In this document: piece by piece, positions 35,549 through 45,254 of the stretch
Position numbering within the stretch: the first letter of the stretch is position 1
Layout: every line of letters begins with the position of its first letter
Assembly (NCBI RefSeq): GCF_013201545.1
Contig: NZ_CP053746.1
Coordinates: 1,448,501-1,512,500, forward strand
DNA from: Pseudomonas graminis
GTDB lineage: Bacteria; Pseudomonadota; Gammaproteobacteria; Pseudomonadales; Pseudomonadaceae
DNA length: 64,000 nt
Reading direction: 5' to 3'
The notes under the pieces: generated by a model
Seen by the model: the letters and a program-made list of their open reading frames with translations, nothing else
Database searches by the model: none
What the model was told of the DNA's origin: nothing
Position numbers and translations under genes: made by a program

Positions 35549-35607
35549 AAATCGGCGCAGGCAGCCGCTCCTCCTCACCCCTTTCACACCGACCAGGAAG
35601 GCGCTTT

Positions 35608-36528
35608 GTGGATCAAACTACTGCTTTACCCATTGTGGTTGCTGGCGCAACAGGAGACTTGGGCCAACGTCTGGTCCGGGCGCTGGTTAAGCGCGGCGCC
35701 CATGTCCTCGCGCTGGTTAGGCCAGGCACTGAACAAGCCCGGCTGACGGCTCTGCGCAGCAGCGGCGTCACCGTCACGCCCGTTTCCCTGGATGACGCTC
35801 AAGGCCTGCGCGGTGCCATTGCCGGCTCAGGTTGCGTGGTGTCCACGCTCAACGGCCTGGAAGAGGTGATCATCGAGCAGCAAGGCAGGCTGTTGCAGGC
35901 CGCTGTTGCCGCTGGGGTCCCCAAGTTCATTCCCTCGGATTATTCGCTCGACTACACCCGCACCCGTCCTGGGGAGAACCGCAACCTGGACCTTCGCCGG
36001 CGCTTCGCCACCCGTCTCGATACAGCCGACATCGCCGTCACCTCAATCCTCAACGGTGGCTTTCTGGAGCTGCTCGAAGGCGACGCGCCTATTGTGCTCC
36101 CCGGCCGCCGAGTGCTGCATTTCGGCGATGCGCAACAGCCGCTGGACTTCACTGCGAAGGACGACGTCGCTGCCTTCACCGCCGATGCCGCGCTCGATCA
36201 CAACACGCCGCGTTTCCTGCGCATTGCCGGCAACAGCGTCTCCCCCGCGCAGATTGCCAACATCCTCACCGCGCTGACCGGGCAGCATTACCGCACCCTG
36301 CGCCCCGGGAATATCGGCACGCTGTCCGCCCTGATCTACATGGTGCGTGCGCTCACGCCTGCCAGTGACAAGCCCTTCCCCGCCTGGCAAGGCATGCAAT
36401 ACCTGCGAGACATGATGAGTGGACGCGGCAAGCTGCTCAGTCTGGACAACGACCGTTATGGCCAACGTGAATGGGCATCCGTCCGTGACACATTGGCCCG
36501 TACTCATGTGCAAGGGATCAAGCAATGA
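35608..36528 (+). CDS. NmrA-like NAD(P)-binding oxidoreductase
   Basis: A 306-residue atypical short-chain dehydrogenase. The N-terminal nucleotide-binding motif VVAGATGDLGQRLVRAL (10-26) has the GxxGxxG pattern of NmrA/isoflavone-reductase-like proteins. The FIPSDYSLDYTRTRPGENRN stretch near 110 resembles the substrate side of isoflavone reductases. The start is GTG at 35608 with AGGAAGG ahead. It overlaps the epoxide hydrolase gene by 4 bases (ATGA), so they are coupled. It may reduce an enone or act as a redox-sensing protein. The substrate is unknown; the setting suggests detoxification. Confidence 0.78.
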   Translation: MDQTTALPIVVAGATGDLGQRLVRALVKRGAHVLALVRPGTEQARLTALRSSGVTVTPVSLDDAQGLRGAIAGSGCVVSTLNGLEEVIIEQQGRLLQAAVAAGVPKFIPSDYSLDYTRTRPGENRNLDLRRRFATRLDTADIAVTSILNGGFLELLEGDAPIVLPGRRVLHFGDAQQPLDFTAKDDVAAFTADAALDHNTPRFLRIAGNSVSPAQIANILTALTGQHYRTLRPGNIGTLSALIYMVRALTPASDKPFPAWQGMQYLRDMMSGRGKLLSLDNDRYGQREWASVRDTLARTHVQGIKQ

Positions 36529-37679
36529 CACACCCTATCGAATCGTTTCCTCTTCAAATTCCCCAGGCGCAACTCGACGATCTGGCCCAGCGCCTGGCGC
36601 AAACCCGCTGGCCTGACCCGGAAACCGTCTCCGACAACAGCCAGGGGCCACGGCTTGAACGCCTTCGCGCGCTGGTCGAACGCTGGCGCAACGGTTATGA
36701 CTGGCGCGCCACTGAAGCGCAACTCAACCAATGGAACAGCAGCCGGACCGAGATCGACGGTCTTGGCATTCACTTTCTTCACATACGCTCGCCTCACCCT
36801 GACGCCCTGCCCTTGCTAATGACCCACGGCTGGCCTGGCTCCATTCTGGAGTTCAGGGCGATGGTCGGGCCACTTACCGACCCGACCGCCCATGGCGGCG
36901 ACGCCAGCGATGCATTCCATTTGGTGATCCCCGCACTTCCAGGGTTTGGTTTCAGTGATAAACCACGTTCACCCGGTTGGGGCGTAGGCAAGACCGCTTC
37001 GGCCTGGGCGCAATTGATGGACCGCTTGGGATATGGCCAGCGCTGGGCCGCCCAGGGTGGGGATTGGGGCGCGGCAGTGACTACCGCGCTTGGGCACATG
37101 CGTCCGCCTGGCCTGATCGGTATTCACCTGAATATGGTGATGTACCAACCCACTGAAGATGAAATCGCGCAGGCCACCCCTGAAGAGCAAGGCATGCTGG
37201 CTGATGCGCAACGCTATGAGCGAGAGCTGTCCGGCTACATGAAGGTGCAAAGCACCCGGCCGCAATCGATAGGCTTCGGCCTGGCAGATTCGCCCGTTGG
37301 CCTGGCGGCGTGGATTTACGCGCTGTTCCAGGATGCCTCCGACAGCGGCGCAGAGCCCGAGCGAGTCATTGAGGTCGATGCGTTGATCGACGACATCATG
37401 CTGTACTGGCTGCCCAATGCGGGACCCAGCTCGGTCCGGTTCTATTGGGAAGGAATGCGCGAAATGCAACAGCAAGGCCCTGCACGCGCCATACCCATCC
37501 CGGCAGGCGTGAGCATGTTCCCGGGCGAGCTGCTTCGCCTGTCCCGGCGCTGGGCAGAGGCGCGTTTCGACGACCTGCGATTCTTCGCAGAGGCCGAGCA
37601 CGGTGGCCACTTCGCTGCCATGGAGAACCCGACAACGCTCACCGAGCATGTGCGAGATACCTTTCGCCTGCTCCGTTAA
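36525..37679 (+). CDS. Epoxide hydrolase (EHN domain + alpha/beta hydrolase)
   Basis: A 384-residue protein with an N-terminal EHN domain (about 1-110: FPLQIPQAQLDDLAQRLAQTRWP) and an alpha/beta hydrolase core. The oxyanion motif HGWPGS lies near 105, and the nucleophile Asp is in QGGDWGAAV near 187, which is Asp as in true epoxide hydrolases rather than Ser. The last His is in AEHGGHFAAMENP near 365. Two tyrosines of the lid are expected but not pinned down. Such enzymes open epoxides to diols with water. It is coupled to the NmrA-like gene and under the same predicted operator. Its length equals soluble microsomal-type epoxide hydrolases. Confidence 0.83.
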   Translation: MTHPIESFPLQIPQAQLDDLAQRLAQTRWPDPETVSDNSQGPRLERLRALVERWRNGYDWRATEAQLNQWNSSRTEIDGLGIHFLHIRSPHPDALPLLMTHGWPGSILEFRAMVGPLTDPTAHGGDASDAFHLVIPALPGFGFSDKPRSPGWGVGKTASAWAQLMDRLGYGQRWAAQGGDWGAAVTTALGHMRPPGLIGIHLNMVMYQPTEDEIAQATPEEQGMLADAQRYERELSGYMKVQSTRPQSIGFGLADSPVGLAAWIYALFQDASDSGAEPERVIEVDALIDDIMLYWLPNAGPSSVRFYWEGMREMQQQGPARAIPIPAGVSMFPGELLRLSRRWAEARFDDLRFFAEAEHGGHFAAMENPTTLTEHVRDTFRLLR

Positions 37680-37835
37680 TGTATTCGCCGCGCGCTGTCC
37701 CCTGTCACTGCCAGCCGGTCATCGTCCAATGCTCTGTCTAAAGCCGCGCCACCTGTCGCCGATACGCCTTACCTAGAGCGTCATTTTCATTTATTCGGAC
37801 AGTCACACAGCAGTCCCGCAAGGAGCATATTCGGC

Positions 37836-39530
37836 ATGATCGTCGGCATAGATCTCGGCACCACCAACAGTCTGGTCGCCGTATGGCGCGATGGCGGCAC
37901 GCAACTGGTCAGCAATGCGCTGGGTGAACTGCTGACGCCCAGCGTCGTCGGGCTGGATGACGACGGACAGGTGTTGGTGGGCAAGGCAGCCCAGGAGCGT
38001 CTGCAAACTCATCCGGGCACAACCACGGCGCTGTTCAAGCGGCACATGGGCAGCGCGCATGAAGTGAAGCTCGGCGCGCGCAAATATCGTCCGGAAGAGC
38101 TGTCGGCGCTGGTGCTGAAAAGCCTGAAAGCAGACGTCGAGCGGGCGCTCGGCGAGCCGGTGACTGAAGCGGTAATCAGCGTGCCGGCATATTTCAGCGA
38201 TGCGCAGCGCAAGGCCACAAAAGTGGCCGGCGAACTGGCCGGCCTGAAGGTCGAAAAACTCATCAATGAACCGACCGCGGCAGCGCTGGCCTACGGGCTG
38301 CATCAGAAAGAAGGCGAGACGTCGTTTCTGGTATTTGACCTGGGCGGAGGGACATTCGATGTGTCGATCCTGGAGCTGTTCGACGGTGTCATGGAAGTGC
38401 GCGCCAGCGCCGGGGATAACTTCCTCGGCGGCGAGGACTTTGACAATGTGCTGCTTGAGCATTTCGTGGCGCTGCACAAGCAAGAGAGTGAATTTCCACC
38501 TGCACTGACGGTGAAGCAATCCCTTCGCCGCGAAGCCGAGCGCGTGCGTAAAGCGCTGGGCCAGGAAGCGAGTGTTGATTTCGTGCTGCGTCATGGCGAT
38601 CGCGAGTGGCGCAAGCCAGTGACCCAGGAGCAACTGATCGAGCTCTACGCGCCCCTGCTGGACCGTCTGCGCGCCCCGATCGAACGAGCGCTGCGTGACG
38701 CGCGCATCCGTATTGCCGATCTGGATGAAATCCTGCTGGTGGGCGGCACCACGCGCATGCCGCTGATCCGTAAACTGACGGCCAGCCTGTTCGGCCGCTT
38801 CCCGTCCATCACGCTCAACCCCGACGAGGTGGTTGCTCAAGGCGCAGCAATTCAGGCCGCCCTAAAAGCGCGCGACTCGGCGCTGGAGGAAGTGGTGCTG
38901 ACGGATGTGTGCCCGTACACGCTGGGCATCGAGACCACCCAACGCATCGGCGAGCACTTCGAAAGCGGCCACTACCTGCCCATCATCGAGCGCAATACCG
39001 TCGTTCCGGTGAGCCGGGTCAGGACTGTCAGCACCCTCAGCGATCATCAGCAATTCGTCGTTGTGAGGATCTTTCAGGGCGAGAGCCGCAAGGTGAAGGA
39101 CAACGTGGCCCTGGGCGAACTCGAGATCAAGGTGCCTCGCCGTCCTGCTGGTGAAGTCGACCTGGACGTGCGGTTTACCTACGACAACAACGGCATTCTC
39201 GAAGCCGACGTGCGCATTCCGATGACCGGGGAAGCGCACACGCTGGTGATTGAAAACAATCCCGGCGTGCTGACGCCTGCCGAGATTCAGGAGCGGCTTA
39301 AAGCCCTCGACTCGTTGAAGACGCATCCTCGCGAGCAGCAAGTGAACACGCACATGACTGCAAAGCTCGAGCGCCTGTATCAGGAGTACCTGGGTGAGGC
39401 GCGCGAGATGGTCGGGGCATGGGCCAGCCAGTTTCAGCACGTGCTCGAAACCCAGGATGAACGGCAGATCAGCGAAGTGCGCAAGCGGCTGACCGAGCAG
39501 GTCGAACGCTTCGAGCGAGGGGAATGGTAA
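37836..39530 (+). CDS. hscC: Hsp70-class chaperone HscC
   Basis: A 564-residue Hsp70 relative. The nucleotide-binding domain has [13 protein letters not shown] (4-16), the [13 protein letters not shown] phosphate motif and [10 protein letters not shown]. The substrate-binding beta domain follows after about 370. It is shorter than DnaK (about 640) because the lid region is cut down, as in HscC (556 in E. coli). The partner J-protein gene follows at once, overlapping the stop or starting 5 bases later. The symbol is supported by length and pairing. Its clients are unknown; in E. coli HscC affects transcription and stress. A ribosome-binding site (AAGGAG) lies 10-15 bases before the ATG at 37836. 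Confidence 0.87.
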   Translation: MIVGIDLGTTNSLVAVWRDGGTQLVSNALGELLTPSVVGLDDDGQVLVGKAAQERLQTHPGTTTALFKRHMGSAHEVKLGARKYRPEELSALVLKSLKADVERALGEPVTEAVISVPAYFSDAQRKATKVAGELAGLKVEKLINEPTAAALAYGLHQKEGETSFLVFDLGGGTFDVSILELFDGVMEVRASAGDNFLGGEDFDNVLLEHFVALHKQESEFPPALTVKQSLRREAERVRKALGQEASVDFVLRHGDREWRKPVTQEQLIELYAPLLDRLRAPIERALRDARIRIADLDEILLVGGTTRMPLIRKLTASLFGRFPSITLNPDEVVAQGAAIQAALKARDSALEEVVLTDVCPYTLGIETTQRIGEHFESGHYLPIIERNTVVPVSRVRTVSTLSDHQQFVVVRIFQGESRKVKDNVALGELEIKVPRRPAGEVDLDVRFTYDNNGILEADVRIPMTGEAHTLVIENNPGVLTPAEIQERLKALDSLKTHPREQQVNTHMTAKLERLYQEYLGEAREMVGAWASQFQHVLETQDERQISEVRKRLTEQVERFERGEW

Positions 39531-39535
39531 GCGCC

Positions 39536-41347
39536 ATGAACCCTTGGACTTTGCTGGGCCTGAACGACGATGCCGATGAGCGGACCGTCAAACGTCAATA
39601 CGCAAAACTGTTGAAAGTCACACGACCGGACGAGGATCCAGAGGCGTTTCAGCGCCTGCGGGAAGCCTACGAGCGAGCGCTCGATTGGTCACGAAATCGT
39701 GCCGACGAAGACGATGAGTTCGACTCGCCTGCGGTGACCATCGGCCAGGCATCGGCGCTCTCGGTCGAGACCGTAACGTCAGCGCACACTACGGCCGATC
39801 TGGTTCAGCCGGCACCGGATGCCGAAGCCATGGCGCGGCAGGCTGCACGCGTGCTGGTGGAAGAGACCACCGCAGAAAATCTGCCGCGCCAGCATCAGCG
39901 CGCGGTGGAACAAGGCCGCGATTTGCCCTTCCAACAACGCTTGCTTGATCGGTGTCTGGAAGCAAATTCGTCTAACGGCGATTTGCTTGAAGCCGCTATC
40001 AACCAGCTGCAATGGCTGACGCCGTGGCAGTCGTTACGCATCAGCGCAGACCGGGAAATCCAGCTGACCCAGCGGCTGCTCGACAGCGAAGGCGCGCGGC
40101 TCGAACGCGCGCTGGCCGAAGGCAAAGAGCGCCAGTTTCTTGCGGCGTTGCAGGCGCTGGCTCAGCAACCGTGGCTGGCCTCGCTGGAACGCCGCGATCA
40201 GCTGCAGCGCTGGGTCATGTTCTTTCTGCACAATCACAAAGGGTGGACGGCTGCGCTGTTCGACAGGGTCTGCGAGCTTTTTGGTTGGGACGACCGCAAG
40301 GGCGTGTTTCCCGAGCCGGAGTTTATCTGGCGGAATTTGATCGAACGATGCGAGAAGTACGCCTACATCGAACACTGGCAGCGCCTGCTGGCGGGCGGCA
40401 AGACTGACAGCGTCGAAGAGAAGGCAGCGCGGCTGGTGCTCCAGCCGGGGCGCAAGGTTGATCGGCTGCGACTGGCGAGATTCTGCAGCGCGGACGTGTG
40501 GATTGCCTGCGAGCGCCTGTGCTCGACGATCAACAATCGCTATCCGGAAATGCTCGACGTCTTCCCCGAGGCGGATCTGCAGAGCTGGCGAACCTTGCGG
40601 GTTGAGCCGATGAACCCGGCTGTCTGGACATGGATTGGCTGGGTACTGTTCACAGCTCTTTTCATGATCCCGAACGAGATGATGAAAGGCACTCTTGATG
40701 GCGTGAAAGCGGCGGTGATGCTGCTGATGTATCCGTTTTTCATGACCGGCCTGTGCCGGATTGCCATGCGGGTCTGGCGCCCGGTGTGCCTGGCCATCGA
40801 AGACGCTGATGAATGGCTCAGCGACCTGCTGCTTCCGGAATGGCTGCATTGGCCGGCATCGCAGGCACTGGTCGTTCGGCACGGCGTGCCGCTGGTGCTG
40901 ATCGGGGTGATCCTTTCGTCCCAAGGGCCTGCCGCGGTGCTGTGCTACGCGCTGCTGATGCTGGCCTGGATCTTTCTGTCGCCCTATCGCCACCCGCAGA
41001 TTTACGCCCCTATTCGCGAAGCGGTGAGGACATTCCTGCATGTAAACGCGCGCAAAATATTCCTGTCGATCATCGTCATCGCGGCCTCTGCGATCTATTT
41101 CAGTCTCTACCCGCTGGCACCGAAGCCGGTGCCGACCTCCAGCTCCGGACAAGTTGCGAAAGCGCTGCCCGGCCAGCTTGATTGCAGCAGCGAGCAGGCA
41201 ATGGATTTGATGGACAAGGACTGCAGAAACGCGGTGCTGCCTGAGCGTTGCGCGAACTATTCGCGAGAGCAGAAGATCAGCCAGTGCTGGCGGCTTCGAA
41301 CCCGGTTGCAGCGTGAACTGGACAGTCAGGCGTCGCCCGGCCATTAG
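39536..41347 (+). CDS. Membrane J-domain protein paired with HscC (DjlB/DjlC type)
   Basis: A 603-residue protein. The first 50 residues form a J domain (MNPWTLLGLNDDADERTVKRQ, then KLLKVTRPDEDPEAFQRLREAYERAL). The catalytic HPD is replaced by RPD, which also occurs in the E. coli J-proteins of HscC. The middle (about 100-360) is helical and soluble, and the last third has four to five hydrophobic helices, placing it in the inner membrane. It ends with a small Cys-containing domain (CSSEQAMDLMDKDC). The start may be the ATG at 39524, inside the hscC stop region, or the ATG at 39536. It would recruit HscC to the membrane; cargo unknown. Confidence 0.78.
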   Translation: MNPWTLLGLNDDADERTVKRQYAKLLKVTRPDEDPEAFQRLREAYERALDWSRNRADEDDEFDSPAVTIGQASALSVETVTSAHTTADLVQPAPDAEAMARQAARVLVEETTAENLPRQHQRAVEQGRDLPFQQRLLDRCLEANSSNGDLLEAAINQLQWLTPWQSLRISADREIQLTQRLLDSEGARLERALAEGKERQFLAALQALAQQPWLASLERRDQLQRWVMFFLHNHKGWTAALFDRVCELFGWDDRKGVFPEPEFIWRNLIERCEKYAYIEHWQRLLAGGKTDSVEEKAARLVLQPGRKVDRLRLARFCSADVWIACERLCSTINNRYPEMLDVFPEADLQSWRTLRVEPMNPAVWTWIGWVLFTALFMIPNEMMKGTLDGVKAAVMLLMYPFFMTGLCRIAMRVWRPVCLAIEDADEWLSDLLLPEWLHWPASQALVVRHGVPLVLIGVILSSQGPAAVLCYALLMLAWIFLSPYRHPQIYAPIREAVRTFLHVNARKIFLSIIVIAASAIYFSLYPLAPKPVPTSSSGQVAKALPGQLDCSSEQAMDLMDKDCRNAVLPERCANYSREQKISQCWRLRTRLQRELDSQASPGH

Positions 41348-41512
41348 TCTGGACTGGCCAGCGCATTCGACATGGAGTACAGGTGTCGGATGCTCTGGCT
41401 CGCTGATTCCAGCCCGTCACGATTTCTAAGCCGGCGGGTTGATCAGGGGAACAATGAGCGCTGAGGGAGCTCACACCTCTTGCCTTTGAACCGTCCTGTT
41501 GGTGACCCCTCT

Positions 41513-42643
41513 ATGGAACACGTACTTCCGGAAGCCTGGCTGAACGCATTGCCGTTGCCCTGGCTCAACACCCTCGTGGCCGCCGCCGTCGCGATCGGCA
41601 TCGCACTGTTGGGACGCTGGATTGCGCTGGTCTTGCTCCGCCGCGTCGCCAAGTCGTTCGTCTTCGCCCAGCAGCTCATTCACCGCGCCGAACCGCCCAC
41701 GCTGTGGCTGATCCCGCTGCTGGCCCTGCAAACGGTCTGGACCTCCGCCCCCGATGACCTGATGTTGATCAACGGCGTCCGGCACCTGAACGGCATGCTG
41801 GTGGTGGCCGGGTTTACCTGGCTGGCGTTGAGTTGCGTGAAGGCGATTGGCGAAGCGGTCGCGATCCGCAACCCGCTGGACATCGAAGACAACCTCCAGG
41901 CCCGCCGCATCCAGACCCAAGTGCGGGTGCTGGTGCGCTGCCTGAATGTGCTGGTGCTGTTGTTCGGCACCGGATTGATTCTGATGAGCTTCCCGCCAGT
42001 GCGACAGATCGGCACGAGTCTGCTGGCATCGGCAGGTCTCGCGGGGCTGGCGGCGGGTTTCGCCGCCAAGCCGGTGCTGGGCAACTTGATCGCAGGCCTG
42101 CAGATCGCAATCTCTCAGCCAATTCGCCTGGATGACGTTGTGATCGTTGAGGGTGAGTGGGGTCGCATCGAGGAGATCAGCGGCACGTACGTGGTGCTGA
42201 AGATCTGGGATGAACGGCGGATGGTGATTCCGCTGCAGTACTTCATCGAGAAGCCCTTCCAGAACTGGACCCGCAGCACGTCGAGCCTGATTGGCTCGGT
42301 GTTTTTGTGGGTGGATTACGCGTTGCCACTGGAGGAGTTGCGCGAAGAGGCGGAGCGCATCTGCAAGGAAATCCCGCACCTCTGGGATGGCCGCGTCTGC
42401 GTGTTGCAGGTGACTGACACCACCGCCAAGGCGATGCAATTGCGGGTGTTGTTGAGTTCGGCGGACTCATCACGCAGCTGGGATGCTCGATGCCACATGC
42501 GCGAGCGGCTGATCAGTTTCGTCGCCCGGCAATATCCGCAGTGCCTGCCTCAGCTGCGTGCGGAGATGTCCTCGCGCACCGTGCAGCCGGAGCGCGAAGG
42601 CCACGAAGCGCCCACAGAAATCGCGCGTCAGCCGCCGGTCTGA
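41513..42643 (+). CDS. MscS-family mechanosensitive channel
   Basis: A 376-residue small-conductance mechanosensitive channel. Four to five N-terminal helices are followed by the pore helix AGLAGLAAGFAAKPVLGNLIAG (glycine/alanine pattern near 175-197) and the beta domain with PIRLDDVVIVEGEWGRIEEIS. The family opens under membrane tension to release solutes on hypo-osmotic shock. The C-terminal part after about 320 is longer than in E. coli MscS (286) and charged. The ATG at 41513 has a weak ribosome-binding site; a TTG at 41480 is in frame. It converges on the DUF945 gene. Confidence 0.85.
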   Translation: MEHVLPEAWLNALPLPWLNTLVAAAVAIGIALLGRWIALVLLRRVAKSFVFAQQLIHRAEPPTLWLIPLLALQTVWTSAPDDLMLINGVRHLNGMLVVAGFTWLALSCVKAIGEAVAIRNPLDIEDNLQARRIQTQVRVLVRCLNVLVLLFGTGLILMSFPPVRQIGTSLLASAGLAGLAAGFAAKPVLGNLIAGLQIAISQPIRLDDVVIVEGEWGRIEEISGTYVVLKIWDERRMVIPLQYFIEKPFQNWTRSTSSLIGSVFLWVDYALPLEELREEAERICKEIPHLWDGRVCVLQVTDTTAKAMQLRVLLSSADSSRSWDARCHMRERLISFVARQYPQCLPQLRAEMSSRTVQPEREGHEAPTEIARQPPV

Positions 42644-42664
42644 CGACAGTTAAAAGCAAGTTGC

Positions 42665-42687
42665 CCGGCCACCTCAGCGGTGGCCGG
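42665..42687. terminator. Shared terminator hairpin between mscS-like and DUF945 genes
   Basis: Perfect 9-bp arms CCGGCCACC / GGTGGCCGG with a 5-base loop lie between two convergent stops (42643 and 42695). The T tail is weak in both directions, so it may need Rho or only protect ends. Confidence 0.6.
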
Positions 42688-42694
42688 ACCAGAC

Positions 42695-44182
42695 TCACTG
42701 CCCGCCGCTGAACATCACAAACTTGCCCATCATCATTGCGGCAAACTGTTGCGCCGGCATCTTCACGCCGTTGAAGTCCACCACGTCGTTGGCGTAATGC
42801 AGGCTGGAGACAATGTTGTCGCCCTCGACCTTGCCCACTTGCAACATGACCGCCATGCCACCGACCGATTCCGCTGCGCCCTGCGCCTGTTGCGCGATGG
42901 CGGCAGGGTCGGTCAGACCGGCAGACTTGGCACGCAGTGCGGCCAGGTCCTTGATCATCGGCTTGGAGAGCACCAGTTTGGCGTCAAGCTGAGTGAGCAA
43001 CTGCTTGAGCAATTCCGCACCCGGCTGATCAAGCGCCGAAGGGTTGCCCAGGTCCATCGACAGGCTGAACTGGCTCTCGCCGCTGGCTGTTTTCAGCGAA
43101 AGCTTCTCCAGCTCGATGTGCGGCTTGGCGCTCAGCAGTTTGCTGACCTCGGCCTGCACCAGCGCCTCATCAGCCGGGCTCAAATGCGGCGTGTAGGTTT
43201 CACCCATTGCTGCGGCGGCCTGGGCTTGAGGCTGAACTTTCTCCTGATAGATCTTCATCAGCGCCTGGGTTGACGCGATGTCGAAATTGCCGAACTTCCA
43301 GAGCATCTGCATGGCGCCGATGTCGCTGCCGTTGAAGCTGATGTTGCCGACGTCATAGGTCACCTGAGCATTCAAGTTGCCTTCCACTTCCTGCAACAGG
43401 CTGGTGTTGACGAAGTCCTTGAGCTGAATGGCCGGTTGGCCCGCCGCCTGGAATGTCGCCGAGGCGATTTTCGCGTCGGTATGACCCAGGTAGAAACCCG
43501 ATTTGCCCTTGGTGCCAACGGTGTTGAAGGTGAAGTCCTTGAGCGTCAGGTGCACAGGGCCTTCTTCGGAAGTTGCGGTGACGTCGACGCTGCCCAGTAC
43601 ACCGTTGGCTTCGAGCTTCTGGCCGTCACCCGAGCCCGAGGCATTCAGGGTGAAACCGGAAAACTTGAACGCGCCGGTCTGATCGGTGAATTCAAACGGC
43701 AGCAATTCAACACGACCCAATGCGGCGCGGTCGTACCCCATGCTGAAGTGGCCGGTCAGCGGCGGCTGGCCGTTGGTCATGGCAAACCATTTTTCGGAGA
43801 AGGCGTTCTTCTCGATCTGCATGTTGCTGGCGGCCATGACCGGCAGCAGTTGCAGCGATTTCACGCGGCTCCACGGCAATGGGCCGTGCTCGATGTTATC
43901 GACAAACAGCAGCTCGACCGGCTGACCGTCATTGAATTTGGGGTCCTGGATATTCAGCTTGTAGTGCGCAGTGCTGGTGAAAAAGTGGCGGTCCAGAGAA
44001 AGGAGCTCAACACTCGCCTTGCCTTCATGGCCGACAAACGCAGCTTGAAGCTGCTGATTGCCCTGCTGGATGGCGTCGTTGAGCGCGCCTTCCAGCCGTT
44101 TTCCGGTGTACCAGGCGCCTGCAGTGATAAGGACGCCCGCAACCACAATGACGCCTACGGCGATGTTGACTGATTTTTTCAT
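42695..44182 (-). CDS. DUF945 (YdgA-like) membrane-anchored periplasmic protein
   Basis: A 495-residue protein beginning with one hydrophobic helix (about residues 4-24, uncleaved anchor) and then a large periplasmic domain. The region EGALNDAIQQGNQQLQ and later repeating beta strands match the DUF945/YdgA family of Gammaproteobacteria. The ATG at 44182 (MKKSVNIAVGV) fits the family start; an in-frame extension to 44344 has no homology. The function is unknown; E. coli YdgA is linked to outer-membrane or flagellar traits by association only. It lies divergent from the HAD gene. Confidence 0.75.
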   Translation of the reverse strand: MKKSVNIAVGVIVVAGVLITAGAWYTGKRLEGALNDAIQQGNQQLQAAFVGHEGKASVELLSLDRHFFTSTAHYKLNIQDPKFNDGQPVELLFVDNIEHGPLPWSRVKSLQLLPVMAASNMQIEKNAFSEKWFAMTNGQPPLTGHFSMGYDRAALGRVELLPFEFTDQTGAFKFSGFTLNASGSGDGQKLEANGVLGSVDVTATSEEGPVHLTLKDFTFNTVGTKGKSGFYLGHTDAKIASATFQAAGQPAIQLKDFVNTSLLQEVEGNLNAQVTYDVGNISFNGSDIGAMQMLWKFGNFDIASTQALMKIYQEKVQPQAQAAAAMGETYTPHLSPADEALVQAEVSKLLSAKPHIELEKLSLKTASGESQFSLSMDLGNPSALDQPGAELLKQLLTQLDAKLVLSKPMIKDLAALRAKSAGLTDPAAIAQQAQGAAESVGGMAVMLQVGKVEGDNIVSSLHYANDVVDFNGVKMPAQQFAAMMMGKFVMFSGGQ

Positions 44183-44397
44183 GTGTCGACTCGAAGATGT
44201 CCGTTCTTGAAGAGAGGTCTTGCCTTCCTTGACCCCGGAGGGTTTCGGCGCCACACAAAGCGGCCGAGCAGCACCTTGCGCTGCCGAGAGCCCGGCGAGA
44301 TTAGCACTTGGCGAGAACGTTTTGCAGCCGTTGCGCCTAGCCACGACGTTCGCCGAAGCGTTAGGCTGGACGCCAATTTGCTAACGGGATCGATGAG

Positions 44398-45090
44398 ATG
44401 AGCGAAGTGCAAAAGCCCAAGGGTCCGGTCAAAGCGGTGATCTTCGACATGGACGGCCTGCTGCTGGACACCGAAGGCATCTATACCGAAGTGACCGACA
44501 CCATCGCCAAGCGGTATGGCAAGACGTTCGACTGGGCCGTGAAGCAGCATTCCATTGGCCGCGGCTCTCAGGATTTCGCCGAATACGTGATCAGCGCGCT
44601 CGAGCTGCCGATGTCTCCCGAGGAGTTCCTGACCGTTCGCCAACCGATGCTGGACGAGCGCTTCCCCCACGCCGTGCCGATGCGTGGCGCCGAGGCACTG
44701 GTGCGGCATCTTGCCGAGCACAACATTCCGATCGCGGTGGGCACCAGCTCATCCCTTCACTATTTCCACGCGAAGACGAGCAATCACCGCGCCTGGTTCG
44801 AGCTGTTCAAAGACGTGGTGACGGCGGATCACGCCGAAGTCACGGCGGCCAAGCCGGCGCCGGATATCTTCCTGGCTGCAGCGCGCCACTTGGGCGTGGA
44901 CCCGAAGGATTGCATTGTGTTTGAGGATTCCCCTTTTGGCGTCACCGCTGCCAAGACTGCAGGGATGTACGCCGTGGCCGTGCCAGACTCGCACATGCCG
45001 ATCGAGCAGTACGCGCATGCGGACCTGATATTGGGTTCGCTGACCGAGTTTCCGCTGGAGGATTGGGGTTTGCCGGGGTTTTCCCGCTGA
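44398..45090 (+). CDS. HAD-superfamily phosphatase, GS1/YcjU-like
   Basis: A 230-residue HAD hydrolase. The four motifs are: motif I FDMDGLLLDTE (nucleophile Asp and acid Asp); motif II VGTSS; motif III Lys in AAKPAPDIF; motif IV VFEDSPFGVTAA. A helical cap sits between I and II (about 25-90), making it subfamily IA, like beta-phosphoglucomutase and the GS1 pseudouridine-5'-phosphatase. It could clear a sugar or nucleoside phosphate. No pathway neighbour fixes the substrate. The start is ATG at 44398. A REP pair follows 13 bases after the stop. Confidence 0.82.
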   Translation: MSEVQKPKGPVKAVIFDMDGLLLDTEGIYTEVTDTIAKRYGKTFDWAVKQHSIGRGSQDFAEYVISALELPMSPEEFLTVRQPMLDERFPHAVPMRGAEALVRHLAEHNIPIAVGTSSSLHYFHAKTSNHRAWFELFKDVVTADHAEVTAAKPAPDIFLAAARHLGVDPKDCIVFEDSPFGVTAAKTAGMYAVAVPDSHMPIEQYAHADLILGSLTEFPLEDWGLPGFSR

Positions 45091-45103
45091 TCACGCTATA
45101 GGT

Positions 45104-45196
45104 GTAGGAGCGCGCTTGCTCGCGATGAGGTTGGCACATCTGCCAAATCTCCCGCGCTCGAAAAGGCGGCTTCGCGAGCAAGCTCACTCCCACAGG
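45104..45196. repeat. REP pair (BIME)
   Basis: Sequence gtaggagcgcgcttgctcgcg at 45104-45124 faces an inverted copy ttcgcgagcaagctcactcc at 45171-45190 followed by cacagg. The two are about 50 bases apart, just after the HAD gene. This is the clearest REP pair in the window. Confidence 0.75.
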
Positions 45197-45254
45197 GACG
45201 GTGTTTGCTGCACGCCACCGGCCTCACGTTCGCGGCAATCGCGTGATATTAACG

